Below the pieces are notes generated by a model. The model did no database searches and had not been told where the DNA came from. It saw nothing but the letters and a program-made list of their open reading frames with translations. Below, in pieces: positions 19,154 to 27,514 of a stretch of 64,000 nt of DNA. The stretch is from JAMXLO01 sp963832895 (lineage in GTDB: Bacteria > Pseudomonadota > Alphaproteobacteria > Acetobacterales > Acetobacteraceae). A program made the translations under genes and the position numbers. Numbering within the stretch: the first letter of the stretch is position 1; each line of letters starts with the position of its first letter. The stretch lies in the NCBI GenBank assembly GCA_963832895.1, contig CAWHVQ010000021.1, forward strand, positions 744,001 to 808,000, read 5' to 3'.

Positions 19154-20497
19154 GTGCTGCCATTGGTGGTGATCGCCGGCCGGCCGAATGTGGGCAAGAG
19201 CACGCTGTTCAACCGGTTGGCCGGCAGGCGGCTCGCGTTGGTGTCGGACACGCCGGGCGTCACCCGCGACCGGAAGGAGGCGGAGGCGCTGCTGCGCGGC
19301 CGGCAGGTACGGCTGGTCGATACCGCGGGGCTGGAGGAGGCCGCGCCGGACACGCTGGCCGGGCGGATGCGGCAGGGCGCCGGGGTCGCGACGGCGGCCG
19401 CCGATCTGGTGGTGTTCGTGGTGGATGCGCGGGCTGGGGTGACGCCGGCGGACCGCCACTTTGCCCAGTGGCTGCGGCGGCAGGGACGCTCCGTTCTGCT
19501 GGTGGCGAACAAGGCGGAGGGGCGGTCAGCACGGTCCTCGGTGCTGGAGGCGTTCCAACTGGGCTTCGGCGAGCCGGTCGCTGTCTCGGCTGAGCACGGG
19601 GAGGGGATCTCGGAGCTGATGACCGAGATCGCCGACCGGCTGCCAGTGCCAACGGAAATAGCAGGGGAGGTACCAGAGGAGGGTGTGCGGCCGCTGAAGC
19701 TTGCGATCGTAGGGCGGCCGAACGCGGGGAAGTCGACCCTGCTGAACCGGCTGATCGGCGAGGAGCGGATGCTGACCGGACCGGAGCCAGGGCTGACGCG
19801 GGATGCCGTCTCGGTGATGTTGGGTCATCCCGGGGGGGCGATCGAACTGGTGGACACCGCCGGATTGCGGCGAAAGGCACGGATCGAGGCGCCGCTGGAG
19901 AAGCTGGCGGTGGGGGCGGCGATCGGTGCGCTGAAGCTGGCGGAGATTGTGGTGCTGGTGGTGGACGCCACCGAAGGTCTGCACGACCAGGACCTGCAGA
20001 TCGCGCAATTGATCGCGCGCGAGGGCCGGGCGTGTGTGATCGCGCTGAACAAGTGGGACGCGGTGGCGGACCGGTCGGCGGCGCGGCGCGCGGTGACTGA
20101 GCGGCTTGAGATGAGCCTGACGCAGTTGCGAGGCGTTCCAGTGGTGCCGCTCTCGGCGATGACCGGGGCGGGGATCGACAGGTTGCTGCCGGCGGTGCGG
20201 CGGGCACACGCGGTATGGAACACAAGGCTACCGACCGCGGGGCTGAACCGCTGGTTCGAGCAGGCGCTGGCGCGGCACCCGCCGCCTCTGGTGAGCGGGC
20301 GGCGGTTGAAGCTGCGGTATATCACCCAGGCCAAGGCACGGCCGCCGACCTTTGTCGCGTTCGGGACGCGGGCGGAGCGGCTGCCAGAGGATTACCAGCG
20401 GTATCTGGTCAACAGCCTGCGGGAGGCGTTCGAGTTGCCGGGCACGCCGATCCGGTTGCAACTGCGGGGGACGCGAAATCCCTATGCGGAGGGCTAG
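19154..20497 (+). CDS. der: Ribosome-assembly GTPase Der (EngA)
   Basis: 447 aa with two tandem GTPase domains and a C-terminal KH-like domain. Domain 1: GRPNVGKS at ~9-16, DTPGVTRD, DTAG, and NKAE in place of NKxD. Domain 2: GRPNAGKS near 189, DTAGLRRKARI, NKWD. The end has the LQLRGTRNPY signature. Der helps mature the 50S subunit and is essential in most bacteria. Start is GTG 19154, six bases after bamB. The Glu in the first NKxD box may alter nucleotide specificity slightly but is seen in relatives as far as I know. Confidence 0.95.
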   Translation: MLPLVVIAGRPNVGKSTLFNRLAGRRLALVSDTPGVTRDRKEAEALLRGRQVRLVDTAGLEEAAPDTLAGRMRQGAGVATAAADLVVFVVDARAGVTPADRHFAQWLRRQGRSVLLVANKAEGRSARSSVLEAFQLGFGEPVAVSAEHGEGISELMTEIADRLPVPTEIAGEVPEEGVRPLKLAIVGRPNAGKSTLLNRLIGEERMLTGPEPGLTRDAVSVMLGHPGGAIELVDTAGLRRKARIEAPLEKLAVGAAIGALKLAEIVVLVVDATEGLHDQDLQIAQLIAREGRACVIALNKWDAVADRSAARRAVTERLEMSLTQLRGVPVVPLSAMTGAGIDRLLPAVRRAHAVWNTRLPTAGLNRWFEQALARHPPPLVSGRRLKLRYITQAKARPPTFVAFGTRAERLPEDYQRYLVNSLREAFELPGTPIRLQLRGTRNPYAEG

Positions 20498-20520
20498 TTC
20501 CGGCTCGGCTGCACGGGCAT

Positions 20521-20569
20521 CCCTCCCTCCCCTCGACCCGCTCCCGCAGGGGGAGGGGGAGGGCAGGGG
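20521..20569. repeat. REP-like G/C palindrome carrying the ribosome site of the next gene
   Basis: A pyrimidine-rich arm (CCCTCCCTCCCC) is mirrored by GGGGGAGGGGGAGGG, with the inner palindrome CTCCCGCAGGGGGAG. A related element lies near 37921. The element ends directly against the ATG at 20570, so its AGGGG can act as the Shine-Dalgarno sequence. Confidence 0.6.
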
Positions 20570-21394
20570 ATGAGCTTCTTTGTGGGACTGCTCGTCCGCG
20601 CCGGAGTTACCGCGCTGGTGGTGGTGGGTGCCACGGTGGCGGCCGAGGTGGCGGGGCCCTTCTGGGGCGGGCTGATCGTCTCGCTGCCGGTGGCGGCGGG
20701 GCCGGCATACGTGATGCTGGCGCTGCAGCACGACGCCGCGTTCATCGCAGCAAGCGCGCTGAACAGCCTTGCGGTGAACGCGGCCAGCTTCGTGTTTCTG
20801 GCCGCGCTCGCGCTGCTGGCGCTGCGGGTGCGCTGGTGGTGGGCGCTGGTCGGCAGCCTGGTCGCGTGGACCGGCACGGTGCTGCTGATCCGTCAGGTCG
20901 AGTGGGACGCGGTCGGCGCTGTCGTGCTCAACGTCGCCGCGGTCCTGGTGTGCCTGGTGCTGACCAGATCGGTGGAGCGCGAGGCGGCCGCGCCGGATGG
21001 GCCGGTGCGACGGCGGTGGTTCGAGTTGCCGGTGCGGGCGGCGATGGTGGGGTTGCTGGTGGGCGGAGTGGTCACCGGCAGCCGGGCGCTCGGGCCGGCG
21101 CTGACCGGCATGGCGGCGGTGTTTCCGGTGGCGTTCACCAGTTTCGCGCTACTGGTGCTGCCTCGGGTGGGTGGCCCGGCGGCGGCGGCGATCATGGCGA
21201 GCGCGCTGCGGGCGATGCCTGGATTTGCACTCGCTCTGCTGACATTGCACGTGGCGGCGGTGCCGCTGGGGGCAGGGGTTGCGCTGGCGGTGGCGCTGCT
21301 GCCGTCGCTGGCGTGGTCGGCGATGCTGCTGCTGCAACGGGGTCGGCGACGGGAAGTTGCGATGGCGAGGAGGCCGCCGCGTCACGCCGCGTAG
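20570..21394 (+). CDS. Multi-pass membrane protein of unknown function
   Basis: 274 aa, about eight hydrophobic segments, Ala/Val/Leu-rich, with the first half and second half similar in pattern (GLIVSLPVAAGPAYVML early and AAVFPVAFTSFALLVL late), suggesting an internal duplication. The C-terminus is basic (RRREVAMARRPPRHAA). I do not recognise the family. Its start is immediately behind a REP-like element, and its end overlaps the convergent Uma2 gene by about 13 bases. Confidence 0.7.
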   Translation: MSFFVGLLVRAGVTALVVVGATVAAEVAGPFWGGLIVSLPVAAGPAYVMLALQHDAAFIAASALNSLAVNAASFVFLAALALLALRVRWWWALVGSLVAWTGTVLLIRQVEWDAVGAVVLNVAAVLVCLVLTRSVEREAAAPDGPVRRRWFELPVRAAMVGLLVGGVVTGSRALGPALTGMAAVFPVAFTSFALLVLPRVGGPAAAAIMASALRAMPGFALALLTLHVAAVPLGAGVALAVALLPSLAWSAMLLLQRGRRREVAMARRPPRHAA

Positions 21395-21964
21395 ATGTCC
21401 TCGACGCTGATTGTGATGCCCGGCGGCTCGAAGTCTTATCTCGCCGGCCATGACGGTACCTGTCTCGATCGAGCCGTCGTCCCCGCGTCGGTGATGCGCA
21501 ACCTGCGGCTCGTCGGCCCAGACGATCAGGTAATGGCGCAGCGAGGGTAGCCTGAAATGCTCCTGGAGCTTCCAGGCGCGATCGGTGGCGCTCGCGCTGG
21601 GTGACAATACCTCCACGACGATCAGTGGGTCTGGCACTGCGACAGCGTCGTCCGGCAACTTACCGCCACAGTGAACGACGGCGTCGGGTTCGTAGTCGCT
21701 GTCCCCTACCTCGACCGTCATTCCATCGGTGTAGACCTCGCAGGGAAGACTGGCAGCCTGCACGGCCTGGCGCAGCACCTGCCAGACGAGAGCCTTCCGC
21801 AAATTGTGGCCTGCTCGTTCGGGTGCCATCGCAACCACGACGCCATTCACCCGCTCGAACCGGCCGGCTGGTTGCTGCTCCACCCACGCCCGGTATTCGT
21901 CGCGGCTCATCCTGACGACGGGCTCAAAAGCCGAAGATGCGCTCATTGGCATTCGCACCACCAT
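21382..21964 (-). CDS. Uma2-family endonuclease-like protein, frame broken near 21436
   Basis: DUF820/Uma2 protein (PD-(D/E)XK-type fold). Seen: RFERVNGVVVAMAPERAGHN near residues 35-54, DYEPDAVV, and IVVEVLSPSASATDRAWK with the catalytic Glu and Lys. After ~170 residues the frame must drop one T of 21436-21437 to end as DFEPPGITISVEDIYAA with TGA at 21382-21384. The span is 3n+1, fitting one extra base; repaired length ~193 aa is normal. Without repair the ORF runs into ~100 residues of Arg/His-rich nonsense antisense to the neighbour. Biological role of Uma2 proteins is unclear. Confidence 0.82.
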
Positions 21965-22020
21965 AATGCATCAGATTTGCACATATTGCGCCGCGAGGTC
22001 GAACAGCGGTACGACGGGTG

Positions 22021-22827
22021 ATGACCCTGCTCACAGCCTTCGCCGCCAAAAGCCTGCTCGCCTTCGGTGTGCTGCTGTTTGTTCTCCAACTCGTCGCGCA
22101 CGAGATCGGCTACCGGGTCGGTCTCTGGCTCGCCGCGCGGCGCGGGGCGCAGACCGATAGCGTCGGCGTGGTGGTCGGCGGCATGCTCGGGCTGCTGGCG
22201 TTCGTGCTGGCGCTTACGCTCTCGTTCGCCAATAGCGGCTTCAGTGAGCGCCGTGCGGGAACGCTGTCGGAGGCCAATGCCATCAGCACGGCATGGCTTC
22301 GCGCCGAGGCGATCGGGCATCCGCGCGGCGACGAGATCGCCAGGCTGCTCGAACAGTATACACATTTGCGTATTGCCTTCATCCAGGCGGCGGACGATCC
22401 GGCCGCGCTCGACGAGTTGAATCGACGCAGCAATGCGCTGCAGACGCAGATCTGGGGACACGTATCCGCCATCGCCCGGGAGCGGCCGGACGCTGTCGTC
22501 GCTTCATTGATGGCGGCGCTCAACGACACATTCGACATGACGACGGCCGCACGCTTCGCGTATTCGCTGCGCCTGCCGCCTGAGTTGCTCGGGCTGCTGA
22601 TCGGCATGGCGCTGATCAGCATGGCCGCTCTTGGCTATCAGATGGGCCTCAGGCGCAATCAGCTCCATGCAATGGCGGCGTTGCTCACCCTGATGTGGAC
22701 GGTGGTGATTTTCGACATCATCGATCTGGCATCGGCACGGACCGGCTCGCTGCGCACCAGCGCCGCGGTCTACGAGTGGACATTGCAGAGTTTTCACGGC
22801 GGCGTGCCGATCCCGCCGCCGCCGTGA
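22021..22827 (+). CDS. DUF4239-like (bestrophin-like) membrane protein
   Basis: 268 aa. Two N-terminal hydrophobic segments, a soluble helical middle (TLSEANAISTAWLRAEAIGHPRGDEIARLL) and two more membrane helices near 200-245. The conserved pattern LGLLAFVLALTLSFANS followed by the EANAI...AWLRAE helix is that of the DUF4239 family, suggested to be channel-like. ATG 22021 is used; GTG 22018 is directly before it. It is transcribed away from the Uma2 gene. Ions or partners are unknown. Confidence 0.72.
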   Translation: MTLLTAFAAKSLLAFGVLLFVLQLVAHEIGYRVGLWLAARRGAQTDSVGVVVGGMLGLLAFVLALTLSFANSGFSERRAGTLSEANAISTAWLRAEAIGHPRGDEIARLLEQYTHLRIAFIQAADDPAALDELNRRSNALQTQIWGHVSAIARERPDAVVASLMAALNDTFDMTTAARFAYSLRLPPELLGLLIGMALISMAALGYQMGLRRNQLHAMAALLTLMWTVVIFDIIDLASARTGSLRTSAAVYEWTLQSFHGGVPIPPPP

Positions 22828-22842
22828 CATGGAACAGGCGGT

Positions 22843-23232
22843 TCAGGCGGCCGGCAGCAATGCGGCGGGATACGGACCGTGCGGCAAGGTGTCGAGCTTC
22901 AGCTTGACCGGCGTGCCCAGCCAGAGCGCCTGACTGGTGTGGTCCTCGTACTCGTCGTCGGTCAAAGGATGCACCAGGATGTCGAGGCCCTCGCGGTTGA
23001 ACATCAGCCAGGGCACGATGTGCTGGAAGACGTCGGTCTTGAAGATGACCTGCATCTGCGGCACGGGATGCGGACCGGCTATGCCGCTGTTCCGGCCGAG
23101 CTGCACCGAGAAGTTCGCCGCCAGCGACTCACGCAGCCTGGTGGCGACCGGCAAGGTCGTGTCGTCGTAGTAGATATGCACGTGATAGCCGTGAAGTTCG
23201 GCGGGCAAACTGGTCATGACGAACTCCTCCAT
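22843..23232 (-). CDS. DOPA 4,5-dioxygenase family protein
   Basis: 129 aa, small extradiol-type dioxygenase family. Motifs: LHGYHVHIYYDD near the N-terminus, GPHPVPQMQVIF in the middle, and VPWLMFNREGLDILVHPLTDDEYEDHT with the conserved His/Asp residues. Bacterial members (for example E. coli YgiD is a different type; this is the DOPA_dioxygen family) have mostly unproven substrates. Met at 23217 is an alternative start. It lies between unrelated genes, 52 bases downstream of the epimerase start side. Confidence 0.83.
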   Translation of the reverse strand: MEEFVMTSLPAELHGYHVHIYYDDTTLPVATRLRESLAANFSVQLGRNSGIAGPHPVPQMQVIFKTDVFQHIVPWLMFNREGLDILVHPLTDDEYEDHTSQALWLGTPVKLKLDTLPHGPYPAALLPAA

Positions 23233-23284
23233 TCTTGGGGTTTGAACTCAGGATAGCGTGAACCGCTTGCGCTCGACAATCGGC

Positions 23285-24250
23285 TCAATGCCGCCATGCC
23301 AGCCACTCGCGCGCTGCTGCCGCGAAATTCCACTGCGGCACATATCCGGTATCGCGCGCGATCTTGCCGATGGCCATCGGCCCGCGATGAAAGCCGGTAT
23401 GGCTGTCGATGTTTGCCGGCTCGTCCGGCGCGGCGTGGTGCCAGTGGACGTCCGGCACGAGTTGCGACAGTGCCTCGCACCAGGTCGCCGCCGATCCGAG
23501 CCGGCCGCTTCCCAGATTGTAGACCACGCGCGACAAGGCAGGAGCATCGGCCAGCCGCACCAGTCCGTCCGCCACATCGCGCGAGAAGATGAAGTCGCCG
23601 CGCCAGGCCGGCGCCAGCACCGCCTCCTCGCCGCGCCTTGCACACTCCAACACCTGAAGCATCGGCGATAGCGTGTCGCGCACGCCCGTGGCGTATTCCC
23701 ACGGGCCATAGACGCTGCCGAGACGCGCCGCGGCGAAGCCAATTCCCTGCGTTTCGGCCACGCGCGGCAGCAGTGTCTCGGCCGCGCGCTTGGTTAGGCC
23801 GTAGAGGGTTACCGGCGTCGGAACCACCGTGTCCTCATCGATCAGCGGCACGTCGCGCGCGGCGGCGCCATAGATCGCGCCGGAACTCGGATAGACGAAG
23901 CGAGGCACCCCGCGTCGCGCAGCCGCCGTCAGGGTGGCAACCGCGCCCTGGATGTTCACCGCGACGATGGTTTCCGGATCGGCTTTCTCACGTGCCGATC
24001 CGGCGGTGATCACGGCGCAATGGATCACCGCCTCGATTGGCGCGCTGGTGAGTGCACGCGTGAGGTCAGCCGCGGACAGGATCGAGCCGCCGATCAACGT
24101 GAAGCGGCCCGGCAGAGCGGCGAAGCTGCGGCGTGCGCGCTCGGGCAACGCGATGCGGTCGAGCCCGATCACGTCGCGACCGGCAGTCAACAGGTACTCG
24201 GCAACGTTGAGTGCCACGAAGCCGGCGGCACCGGTGATCAGGATGGCCAT
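23285..24250 (-). CDS. NAD(P)-dependent epimerase/dehydratase (extended SDR)
   Basis: 321 aa. N-terminal dinucleotide site TGAAGFVALNVAEYLL, catalytic YGLTK (Tyr-x3-Lys), preceded by the Ser of PSSGAIYG. This is the extended short-chain dehydrogenase fold used by sugar-nucleotide epimerases and aldonate dehydrogenases (for example DenD-like). No sugar-nucleotide cluster is nearby, but the two solute-binding proteins just upstream on the same strand could supply a sugar or polyol substrate. Substrate is inference only. Confidence 0.82.
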   Translation of the reverse strand: MAILITGAAGFVALNVAEYLLTAGRDVIGLDRIALPERARRSFAALPGRFTLIGGSILSAADLTRALTSAPIEAVIHCAVITAGSAREKADPETIVAVNIQGAVATLTAAARRGVPRFVYPSSGAIYGAAARDVPLIDEDTVVPTPVTLYGLTKRAAETLLPRVAETQGIGFAAARLGSVYGPWEYATGVRDTLSPMLQVLECARRGEEAVLAPAWRGDFIFSRDVADGLVRLADAPALSRVVYNLGSGRLGSAATWCEALSQLVPDVHWHHAAPDEPANIDSHTGFHRGPMAIGKIARDTGYVPQWNFAAAAREWLAWRH

Positions 24251-24312
24251 GATGGACGCAGACTAACCGGCTGCGGCAGTTGCGCCAGATGCCAGCTTCG
24301 TGGTGGTGCGCG

Positions 24313-25692
24313 TTACCCGAAGGTGTAGTTTGCGAAGATCGCCTCCGCCCGCCTGAAAGCCTTATCCACCGCCGCCTGTGGTGTCATGCCGCCCTTGAGG
24401 ACATCGACATACGCTACGCCCCAGAGCTGCTCGGCGCTCACCTGGCCCCAGGCCGGATTGTAGCCATAGTAGGCGGCGGTCGTGGGCCCAAGCACCAATT
24501 CTTGCACAAACGGCGCGCGGTGCGGGTCGCTCGGATCGAGCCACCAGGGGTCTTCCTTCGCGATGCGCGGAATCGAGGGCACGGTGCGGCCGAGCCCGCC
24601 CTTCAGGTTCGTGTTCAGCACGTCCGGCTGCAGGAAGAACCGGGCGAAATCCTTGGCGACCTCGACATTCCTGGTGCCCTTTGGAATGAACAGGCCGCCG
24701 GCGCCGACCGGTGCCGGCATCGGCTTGCCGTCGTTGGTCAGCGGCAGGCCGAGGGTCTTCATCTCGACGTCATAGGCCTTCCTATCCTTGATCATCGCCA
24801 GCTCGGTGGAGATCGAGCCGTCGAGATCCATAACGAGCAGCTTCTCGTGGAAAGCGTTGTTGTCGTCCGCATCGTTCCAGCTCAGCGCCTCGGGTGGCAC
24901 GTAGCCTTCCTTGTACGAATTGGTGAGCCAGGTCACGGTCCGGATCGCCGCCTCGCGCACCTGTGGATTGTCGGTATGCAGCTTGCCATCTGGCGTGACG
25001 ATGTCCGCGCCGCCATTGGCGATCATGAAATGCTGGAACAAGCCGTTGCCGTCGTTCGGTCCGACGGTGGTCATCTGCGGCCCCAGCGCATAGATCTTCC
25101 GCCTTCCCTTGGCGCGCAGTACCTGCTGCATGGGCTTGAAGAAGTCCCAGCGTGCATCCCAGGTGTTGGGGATGTCCGACAGCTTGAAGCCGGCCTGCTC
25201 AACGAGATCGCCCCATATGTGGAACGGCTCCCCGCCCTGGTTGAGCGGAACAAGATAGTAGCCGCGGCGCTTGGTGACGCTGTTGTAGTAGCTGGAGTTC
25301 AGCAGCGCGGTCTTGCTGAGCTCCGACTCGTGCGCCTCGACGATGTCGCTGACTTCCAGGATCTTGTCGTTCCATGCATTCTGCGGCAGGAGCGTCCCGG
25401 GCGCGATGTGAAAGATCAGATCCGGCACGTCGCCGGTAGTCAGTGCGGAGATGATCTTCTGGTTCAGCGCCGTGAACGGCATGATGCTGAGGTCGATCTT
25501 GTTACCGCTCGCCTTCTCGTACTGCGCGGCGGTGTTGCGGAAGGCGGCATCCTCTTCCGGCACGAAGCCCTGGTCCCGCCAGACAATGGCGGTACTCGCC
25601 TCTGCCTTGGCGATATGTGGTCGTGCCAGAAGACCCGTTGCCGCCAAACCGAAGGCTGAACAAATCATTGATCGCCGGCTCATGCGTTTCAT
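24313..25692 (-). CDS. ABC transporter solute-binding protein (family 1), paralogue A
   Basis: 459 aa periplasmic binding protein with a Tat-like signal (MSRRSMICSAFGLAATG). Mature start AEASTAIVWRDQGFVPEEDAAF, then KIDLSIMPF, the hinge region FIPKGTRNVEVAKDFARFFL and a C-terminal ending FANYTFG. Start ATG 25692 has AAGGAAAG upstream. It is a close paralogue of the next gene and shares its leader sequence GCAGGGAAGGAA, so both arose by tandem duplication. No permease or ATPase subunit is encoded in the window. Extended length suggests a sugar or oligosaccharide ligand. Confidence 0.88.
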   Translation of the reverse strand: MKRMSRRSMICSAFGLAATGLLARPHIAKAEASTAIVWRDQGFVPEEDAAFRNTAAQYEKASGNKIDLSIMPFTALNQKIISALTTGDVPDLIFHIAPGTLLPQNAWNDKILEVSDIVEAHESELSKTALLNSSYYNSVTKRRGYYLVPLNQGGEPFHIWGDLVEQAGFKLSDIPNTWDARWDFFKPMQQVLRAKGRRKIYALGPQMTTVGPNDGNGLFQHFMIANGGADIVTPDGKLHTDNPQVREAAIRTVTWLTNSYKEGYVPPEALSWNDADDNNAFHEKLLVMDLDGSISTELAMIKDRKAYDVEMKTLGLPLTNDGKPMPAPVGAGGLFIPKGTRNVEVAKDFARFFLQPDVLNTNLKGGLGRTVPSIPRIAKEDPWWLDPSDPHRAPFVQELVLGPTTAAYYGYNPAWGQVSAEQLWGVAYVDVLKGGMTPQAAVDKAFRRAEAIFANYTFG

Positions 25693-25931
25693 GGCCGCTT
25701 TCCTTCCCTGACTGGTTGATGCCGGCTTGTTTGGGCCGTTGTTACTTGCAACGAGCCTGCATCGGCCTGGGCGAGCCAGTCAAGACAATTAGAGTCACGT
25801 AAGCGTATTCACGCCGACAAGTAAAACCGCAGTATTTACTCTGGAATCGCGCACAGTCTGGGTCGCCGCCAGCGGCGTTGCCATCAGTCCTGCGCAGGAG
25901 CCGAGCGGCTCAATCGGACGAAGGCGTGATC

Positions 25932-27308
25932 CTAACCGAACGTGTATTTCGCGAAGATGGCATCCGCCCGTTTCAATGCCTTGTCCACTGCGGCCGCGGG
26001 CGTCGCCCCATTTTTGATGACATCGGCATGCGCCACGCCCCAGAGCTGCTCGGCGTTCACCTGTCCCCATGCCGGATTGTAGCCGTTGTAGCTGGGCATG
26101 GTCGGTCCCAGCACGGCTTCCCGCACGTAGGGTGCAAGGTGAGGGTCCTTGGTATCGAGCCAGAACGGGTCGCTGGTCACCAGCGAGGGAATCACCGGGA
26201 CCCAGCGACCGAGACCTTGCTTCAGATTTTCGTTCATCACCTGCGGCTGGATGAAGAATCTCATGAAATCCTTGGCGACAGCGACGTTCTTTGCTCCTTT
26301 TGGGATGAAGCCGCCGCCGGCGGCTTCGAGCGCGGGCATCGGCTTGCCGTCATTGCCATTGGGCAGCGCCACCGTCACCGATGCCTCGAATGCCTGCTTG
26401 TCGTGGACCATGGCGAGTTCGGTCGACAGCGTACCGTCGAGATCCATGAGGATCAGCTTCTCGTGGTAGGCGTTGTTGTCGTCGGCGTCGTTCCAGCTCA
26501 GGGCCTCAGGCGGCACGTAGCCTTCCTTGTAGCAATTCGTCATGTACTCGACGGACTTGATTGCCGCCTCGCGCACCTGTGGATCGTCGGTGTGCAGCTT
26601 GCCATCCGGGGTGACCATGTTCGCGCCGCCGTTGGCGAACAGGAAATGTCCGAACAGCCCATTGCCATCATTCGGTCCGACCGTGGTGATCTGCATGCCC
26701 AGGGCATAGAGCTTGCGCCTGCCCTTGCCGCGCAGCACCTGCTGCATCGGCTTGAAGAAATCCCAGAATGCGTCCCAGGTCTTCGGGGCGTCGGACAGTT
26801 TGAAGCCTGCCTGTTCCACCAGATCGCCCCAGATGTGGAACGGCTCGCAGCCTTGCTTGATCGGCACAAGGTAAAAGGCACGCTGCTTCGTGACGCTGTT
26901 GTAGAAGCTGGAGGCGAGCACCGAGGTTTTGCTGAGCTCCGATCTGTGTGCCTCGACGATGTCGCTGACATCCTCCAGTTTGTTCTCCCAGGCGTTCTGC
27001 GGCAGGATTGTCGCTGGGGCGTCGTGAAAGACGAGGTCGGGCACCTCACCACTGGTCAGAGCCGAGATGACCTTCTGGTTCAGCGCGGTGAACGGCATGA
27101 TGCTGAGGTCGATCTTGTTGCCGCTGGCCTTTTCATAATCGGCGACGGTCTTGCGAAAGGCCGCATCCTCCTCAGGGACGAAGCCTTGCACCTGCCAGAC
27201 GGTTGCGGTCGAGGCTGCTGCGTTGGCGATGCATGGGCGCGCCAGCATCCCCGCTGCCGTGAGGCTCAGGGATCCCCGAACTACCGACCGCCGGCTCATG
27301 GGCTTCAT
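25932..27308 (-). CDS. ABC transporter solute-binding protein (family 1), paralogue B
   Basis: 458 aa, same architecture as the downstream paralogue: Tat-like MSRRSVVRGSLSLTAAG, then WQVQGFVPEEDAAF, PFTALNQKVISALTSGEVPD and the C-terminus FAKYTFG. Whole segments are identical between the two (for example ALNQK..SALT and EGYVPPEALSWNDADDNN). Start ATG 27308 with AAGGAA upstream; the frame extends to 27383 without conserved content. The 240-base gap between the copies has no gene. Divergence in the ligand-facing middle part suggests the copies may prefer different ligands. Confidence 0.88.
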   Translation of the reverse strand: MKPMSRRSVVRGSLSLTAAGMLARPCIANAAASTATVWQVQGFVPEEDAAFRKTVADYEKASGNKIDLSIMPFTALNQKVISALTSGEVPDLVFHDAPATILPQNAWENKLEDVSDIVEAHRSELSKTSVLASSFYNSVTKQRAFYLVPIKQGCEPFHIWGDLVEQAGFKLSDAPKTWDAFWDFFKPMQQVLRGKGRRKLYALGMQITTVGPNDGNGLFGHFLFANGGANMVTPDGKLHTDDPQVREAAIKSVEYMTNCYKEGYVPPEALSWNDADDNNAYHEKLILMDLDGTLSTELAMVHDKQAFEASVTVALPNGNDGKPMPALEAAGGGFIPKGAKNVAVAKDFMRFFIQPQVMNENLKQGLGRWVPVIPSLVTSDPFWLDTKDPHLAPYVREAVLGPTMPSYNGYNPAWGQVNAEQLWGVAHADVIKNGATPAAAVDKALKRADAIFAKYTFG

Positions 27309-27514
27309 GGCCGTTCCTTCCCTGCTTGCTGAGCGGTCGCCTGTGCGCCGCCTCTTACGCGTCTCAAGAGTACGCCGCTTCATCGGCGGCAGTCAAAGCA
27401 TTTGAGCCGCGTCCGGCCGGCCGGTGTGGCTGTTAACCGCCGCTTAATCGTTGCGGTGACGATTGAGGATCAGCGAGAGGTCAGGCTTGGTTCGAGGTCG
27501 ATCTGGAGGCAACC

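Noticed and set aside
20215..21453. 412-codon plus-strand frame overlapping der and the membrane protein gene
   Set aside because: Gly/Ala/Arg-rich shadow crossing two real genes in another frame.
24280..27332. Two long plus-strand open frames (459 and 484 codons) antisense to the solute-binding proteins
   Set aside because: They mirror the true genes almost end to end, as expected from GC-rich codon bias; they lack ribosome sites and the two true proteins have signal peptides and family motifs.
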